A stretch of 49,608 bases of DNA, taken from contig NZ_QICD01000016.1 in the NCBI RefSeq assembly GCF_003726035.1, positions 1 to 49,608 on the forward strand, given 5' to 3'. The notes below the pieces were generated by a model, which was not told the origin of the DNA, did not search any database, and saw only the letters and a list, made by a program, of their open reading frames with translations. The stretch comes from Paraeggerthella hongkongensis (GTDB lineage Bacteria; Actinomycetota; Coriobacteriia; Coriobacteriales; Eggerthellaceae). Shown piece after piece: positions 46,132-49,608 of this stretch (position 1 is its first letter; every line of letters begins with the position of its first letter). Position numbers and translations under genes: made by a program.

Positions 46132-47664
46132 CTAGCGACGTTTGCCGCGTCCGCTGGAGCGCTGCTGGGCAACGTCGGCGCGATGGGCGCGTCCCGGACG
46201 AAGGTCTGCTCCGGTGCGCTTGGGCGAGCCGCTTTGCGTCGGGCGCCCGCTGCTCGTGCTGCGCCCGGCGGGTTTGGCCGCGTTGCCGCCGGCGCGCTGA
46301 GACTTGGCTTGTCCGGGGTTTTGCCTGTTCGGCTGTGCTCCCTGTGTTCCTGCGGGCTTCTTGCCGCCGCGGCGCTTCGGCCCGCCGGTGTTCGGCATCG
46401 ATTCCGTTTGGGCCTGTTCGCGCGCCTTCGTTTTCTTGCGCTCGCGAGCCGCCTGCTCCTTGGCCGCCTGCTTGATCTCCGGGTCTCGGCGGGCGTCGGC
46501 ACGCTGCGCCTTGGCAACGGCGTCTTCTTCGGCTTCCTGCATGTCGAACGAGTTGAGCTGCATTTCCGGAATGGGGCGCTTGATGAGCTTTTCGATGTCG
46601 CGCAGCGCATCGACGGTTTCAGGGCTGACGAAGGACACCGCGTAGCCTGCGGCGCCTGCGCGACCCGTGCGGCCGATGCGGTGCACGTAATCCTCGGGCT
46701 GAGTGGGCAGGTCGTAGTTCACCACGTACTCGACTTCTTCCACGTCGATGCCGCGCGCCAGCACGTCGGTGGCTACCAGGATCCCGGTCGTTCCGGCGGC
46801 GAAGTTGTCGAGCGCGCGGCGGCGCTGGTTCTGGCTGCGGTCGGAGTGGATGGCCTCGACCGAGTAGCCGGCGCGCTTGAGACGCCGGCAGGTGGCGTCG
46901 GCGCGGCTGCGGGTGCGGGCGAACACGATGACGCGATCGGCGCCTTTCTCGGCGAGCACGGCTTTGAGCAGCGCCGGCTTCACGGCTTGCGGCACGTGGA
47001 TGACGTACTGGTCCACCGTGTCGGCCGTTTCGCCTTTGTGCGCGATCTCTACGAAAGCGGGGTCGTGGAGCAGCTTGCCCACGCTGTTTTTGATGGAGGC
47101 GTCGATGGTGGCGCTGAACAGCAGCGTCTGGCGCGTTGCGGGCGTAGCGCCGATGATCTTTCTCATGGCGGGCCAAAAGCCCATGTCGAGCATGCGGTCG
47201 GCCTCATCGAGCACGAGCACCTCCACGTCCCCCAGGCGAACCGCCTGCTGCTCCATGAGGTCCACCAGGCGTCCCGGCGTGGCGATGAGCACGTCGACGC
47301 CGTGCTTGAGCTTCTTGATCTGAGGCTCGTAGGACAGGCCGCCTACCACGGTGAGGATGCGATGGTGCGTGGAGGTGGCGATGGTCGTGCACACCTCGCC
47401 GATCTGCTGCGCCAGTTCGCGCGTGGGCGTGACCACCAGCATGAGCGGACCCTGGCCGCCCTTCGCATGCTCCAGGCGATCAAGGGAGGGCAACGAGAAC
47501 GCAGCGGTCTTGCCGGTGCCGGTCTTAGCTGCAGCGATGAGGTCGCGTCCTTCCAGCGCAAGTGGAATAGCCTGTTCCTGAACGGGCGTCGGGGCTTCGT
47601 AGCCCAGGCGCGCGACGGCTTCAAGGGCCTGGTCGGACAGGCCGAGTTCGTTGAATTGCAACAT
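46132..47664 (-). CDS. DEAD-box RNA helicase (RhlE-like) with Arg/Gly-rich tail
   Basis: A 510-residue helicase. The core carries the Q motif GYEAPTPVQEQAIP, AKTGTGKT, PTRELAQQ, TPGRL, VLVLDEADRMLDMGF, SAT, ATDVLARGIDV and HRIGRTGRAG. The last 125 residues are a low-complexity basic tail rich in Arg, Gly, Gln, Ala and Ser, likely an RNA-binding extension. AAGGAG precedes the ATG. It lies 8 bp after the glycosyltransferase stop, and that stop overlaps its ribosome site, so the two are co-transcribed. It is a close paralogue of the helicase at 16.0-17.3 kb. Confidence 0.92.
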   Translation of the reverse strand: MLQFNELGLSDQALEAVARLGYEAPTPVQEQAIPLALEGRDLIAAAKTGTGKTAAFSLPSLDRLEHAKGGQGPLMLVVTPTRELAQQIGEVCTTIATSTHHRILTVVGGLSYEPQIKKLKHGVDVLIATPGRLVDLMEQQAVRLGDVEVLVLDEADRMLDMGFWPAMRKIIGATPATRQTLLFSATIDASIKNSVGKLLHDPAFVEIAHKGETADTVDQYVIHVPQAVKPALLKAVLAEKGADRVIVFARTRSRADATCRRLKRAGYSVEAIHSDRSQNQRRRALDNFAAGTTGILVATDVLARGIDVEEVEYVVNYDLPTQPEDYVHRIGRTGRAGAAGYAVSFVSPETVDALRDIEKLIKRPIPEMQLNSFDMQEAEEDAVAKAQRADARRDPEIKQAAKEQAARERKKTKAREQAQTESMPNTGGPKRRGGKKPAGTQGAQPNRQNPGQAKSQRAGGNAAKPAGRSTSSGRPTQSGSPKRTGADLRPGRAHRADVAQQRSSGRGKRR

Positions 47665-47672
47665 GGTTCTCC

Positions 47673-49124
47673 TTAGCGAATGTGTGCGGGCTTGTCGCCC
47701 CAGTAGAAATGTAGGAAATGCTTGCGATAGATGGGGTCGTCGCCGTTTTTCGGCGCAGCGGCCAGGCGCAGCGTGGCGGCTGCGATGTCGCGGGCCGCGT
47801 TCGGCCGTCTCAGGAAGCTTCCGTTGACCAGCATGGCGCGGGCGCTGTCGGGGTTCTTCGCGATATGGCGCAAAGCGTCAAGAAGCTCGCGTGCCGTGGT
47901 TACGTGCATGGCCGCGCCGAGCGAGGTGAGCATTTGCACGTTGACCTTTTCTTGGCCGTACGCGCGGCCCAGAAGGATCATCGGCACCTGCGAGCACAGG
48001 CATTCCGTCACCGTAAGGCCGCCTGACTTGCAGATGACCAGGTCGCTTGCAGCCATGAGCGCGGCCATTCCCTCCACGTAGTCGAGCACCGTGACGTTTT
48101 CGATGCTCAGTTCCTGGCACTCTTGGCGAAGGTGCCGCGCGTACTCGGCGTCGTTTCCCGCTATGAACACGAAGTGCAGCGTGCTGCTCAGGCTGTGCAG
48201 GTAGGGCAGCAGCTTGTCGAGTGCGGTGCGGAAGTGCACGTAAGGCTGCGGCAGGTACGCGCCGGCCAGCGCGAGCACGACGCGCTTGTTCTGGGGAAGC
48301 CCCAGCCGCTCTCGCGTGGCGACGCGATCGTAGTCGCGGCGGAAATCGTCGCGCGTGGGGATGCCCGTGATGAGGATGCGATCTTCGGCGACCTTGCGCG
48401 GGCGCAGCGTTTCGGCCATGGATTCGTTCGCCACGCAGAACAGGTCGGCGGCGCGATGGGGCCAAAGGCCTTCGGTCTCGTAGTCCGTGGGAACGCAGAC
48501 GATGGGGAAGCGCTGCCCGGTTAGCATGCGCGCGGCCGTCGCGACGTTGGCCGCGGTGATATGCGTGCAGACCACCGCGATCGGCTGCTTTTTCTCCACG
48601 TAGTCGGTGAACGCGCCGTACATGAAGTGATTCCATATGGTTCCGCCGCCCCAAAGGAGACGGCCCGTCAGCGTGAAACGCCAGGTGAGGTCGTAGATGG
48701 GTCGCGTTGCGCCCGTGAACAGCGATGCCGCCTTGTTTCCGTCGAACACCACGCGGCCGAAATCGAGCACGTCGAGCACTTCGACTTCCAGATCCTCGGG
48801 CACCAGGTTGGCAAGCGTCTCGTCGGTTTGGTCGGCGTCCGTTTGGGCGTAGGCGTTTCGCTCGTCGCGCATGAGGTCGAACGCCTGAGCCACGGCGTTC
48901 GCGGCGCTGCGATGCCCCGAACCGACGGAGGCGTGCATGACGATGACAAGGGGCTTGCGAGGCTCTTTGGGTTCCGGCTCCATCGCGGCGAGTGCGGCAT
49001 TGGCTGCCGGCTTCGCTTCGGCTTCGAGCGATTGTCCAGCGCGCGCCTCAAGGGCCTCGTCCGAGGATGCGCCGGGTTTTTCGATGTCCGGCGATAGGAG
49101 TGTTGGCTTGGTTTCGTTGTCCAT
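47673..49124 (-). CDS. MGDG-synthase-like glycosyltransferase (GT28 type)
   Basis: A 483-residue protein. A low-complexity N-terminal region (about 1-60, Ala/Glu-rich) is followed by MHASVGSGHRSAANAVAQAF, the opening of the MGDG-synthase N domain. The C-terminal half contains VICKSGGLTVTECLCSQVPMIL and GRAYGQEKVN, a GT28-like UDP-sugar site. Such enzymes add sugar to diacylglycerol, giving membrane glycolipids (UgtP-like). The ATG at 49124 follows TATGAT (49137-49132) by 7 nt, so the message may be leaderless; ATG 49136 is the alternative. It is the first gene of an operon with the helicase. Confidence 0.85.
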   Translation of the reverse strand: MDNETKPTLLSPDIEKPGASSDEALEARAGQSLEAEAKPAANAALAAMEPEPKEPRKPLVIVMHASVGSGHRSAANAVAQAFDLMRDERNAYAQTDADQTDETLANLVPEDLEVEVLDVLDFGRVVFDGNKAASLFTGATRPIYDLTWRFTLTGRLLWGGGTIWNHFMYGAFTDYVEKKQPIAVVCTHITAANVATAARMLTGQRFPIVCVPTDYETEGLWPHRAADLFCVANESMAETLRPRKVAEDRILITGIPTRDDFRRDYDRVATRERLGLPQNKRVVLALAGAYLPQPYVHFRTALDKLLPYLHSLSSTLHFVFIAGNDAEYARHLRQECQELSIENVTVLDYVEGMAALMAASDLVICKSGGLTVTECLCSQVPMILLGRAYGQEKVNVQMLTSLGAAMHVTTARELLDALRHIAKNPDSARAMLVNGSFLRRPNAARDIAAATLRLAAAPKNGDDPIYRKHFLHFYWGDKPAHIR

Positions 49125-49213
49125 GTCGTCTATCATACCGCAAACGGCCGCGCTTCGTTGACGCCGTGGCGCGCAGGAGAAAAAGCCCTGAAATATTCCT
49201 CCAAAATTATCTC

Positions 49214-49242
49214 TTGCAATTTGAGAAAACCTTTGCAATAAT
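49214..49242 (+). promoter_or_regulatory. Promoter of tRNA-Glu
   Basis: TTGCAA (49214-49219), 17 nt, AATAAT (49237-49242). It lies 34 bp before the mature tRNA. Confidence 0.5.
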
Positions 49243-49276
49243 ATTCAGGCTGCTTTTCGGAGACGAAAACGCAAAG

Positions 49277-49351
49277 GTCCCCATAGTCTAGAGGTCAGGA
49301 CGCGGCCCTTTCAAGGCTGAGACACGGGTTCGATTCCCGTTGGGGGCACCA
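49277..49351 (+). tRNA. tRNA-Glu (anticodon TTC)
   Basis: A complete cloverleaf. Acceptor GTCCCCA/TGGGGGC (one T-G pair). The anticodon stem CGGCC/GGCTG encloses loop CTTTCAA, giving anticodon TTC (reads GAA, Glu). T-arm GGGTTCGATTCCC; discriminator A; CCA encoded (49349-49351). Confidence 0.95.
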
Positions 49352-49363
49352 TAGCTGATGCAG

Positions 49364-49391
49364 GAAACCACCCTCCGGGGTGGTTTCTTTT
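49364..49391 (+). terminator. Terminator of tRNA-Glu
   Basis: GAAACCACCC (49364-49373), loop TCCG, GGGTGGTTTC (49378-49387), then TTTT. Ten perfect pairs. Confidence 0.85.
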
Positions 49392-49453
49392 GCGTGAGGC
49401 AGAAGGTTGCAGGATTGGGGTTATGTTTCAAAAAGTGTGTCCGATCCAATTAT

Positions 49454-49608
49454 TCACTGCCTGTAATTCGTAGGCATGTGAAACTCCTCCCAGACGATGC
49501 CTGAGCCGTACCTGTCGGGTGTGCCCTCACCTTTGCCAGCATCTTTCGATGCACTCGAAAACAACCCATCTATGTCATCGTCAGTGGGCATAATGCGTAC
49601 GATTCCAG
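49454..49608 (-). CDS. C-terminal end of an unidentified gene cut by the window edge
   Basis: The minus strand is open from the right edge to TGA at 49456-49454 and gives about 50 residues, ending SGIVWEEFHMPTNYRQ. The segment has Asp-rich and Gly/Ser-rich parts but no motif I recognise. It lies about 100 bp past the tRNA-Glu 3' end, a common place for integrated elements, and its base composition looks less GC-rich than the rest. Too little is present to name it. Confidence 0.5.
   Translation of the reverse strand, partial: GIVRIMPTDDDIDGLFSSASKDAGKGEGTPDRYGSGIVWEEFHMPTNYRQ

Noticed and set aside
45816-46610. Minus-strand Arg/Ser-rich open frame
   Set aside because: Antisense to DUF1667 and out of frame with the helicase tail; a low-complexity shadow.
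1-49608. CRISPR arrays, insertion sequences, prophage
   Set aside because: No regularly spaced repeats, transposase or phage structural motifs were seen on either strand.

Overview
The window is about 49.6 kb of GC-rich chromosome that reads like a member of the Actinomycetota, most probably the class Coriobacteriia, family Eggerthellaceae (Eggerthella/Gordonibacter-like gut anaerobes). The reasons are the high GC content, dense ordinary housekeeping content, a CtpE-type P-ATPase, a two-gene SufC-SufB Fe-S system, an anaerobic GlpA-like oxidoreductase with a DUF1667 partner, and Lar nickel-cofactor genes. This placement is inferred from gene content, not from a database search. There are no insertion sequences, phage structural genes or CRISPR arrays. 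Two tRNA genes (Thr-TGT and Glu-TTC) are present, and a partial gene of unknown type begins beyond the tRNA-Glu.

Layout, left part (1-16 kb): a partial glycine amidinotransferase-like gene diverges from a TetR-type regulator. Then come tRNA-Thr, a membrane protein and an XRE regulator-ABC ATPase-permease operon. A DNA-damage locus follows: an AlkZ/HTH_42-like glycosylase gene and a UvrA-like gene form a minus-strand operon that diverges from an SOS-boxed dinB. After dinB lie a small unknown gene, a GNAT acetyltransferase, a pentapeptide-repeat protein and a CtpE-like cation ATPase.

Middle (16-32 kb): an RhlE-type helicase, an ahcY-diguanylate cyclase operon, a membrane glycosyltransferase, comF, a family-3 solute-binding lipoprotein behind a long structured leader, an acyl-CoA dehydrogenase, larB with a truncated larC, the minimal sufC-sufB pair and an M16C peptidase.

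Right part (32-49.6 kb): a peptide-leader attenuator with three Trp codons controls trpB2. It is followed by a FetA/FetB-like exporter, two membrane-anchored unknown proteins, a dhaL-dhaK-aldolase-VOC cluster, a DUF454 protein and infC-rpmI-rplT behind an attenuator with a rare ATA start. Next are a NifX-like protein, a 987-residue GlpA/FAD-NAD oxidoreductase fusion plus DUF1667, a second RhlE helicase, an MGDG-synthase-like glycosyltransferase and tRNA-Glu.

The strongest regulatory observations are the perfect LexA box between dinB and the alkZ-uvrA pair, the complete Trp attenuator, and two genes whose best-supported start codons are non-canonical (ATC for the glycosylase, ATA for infC).
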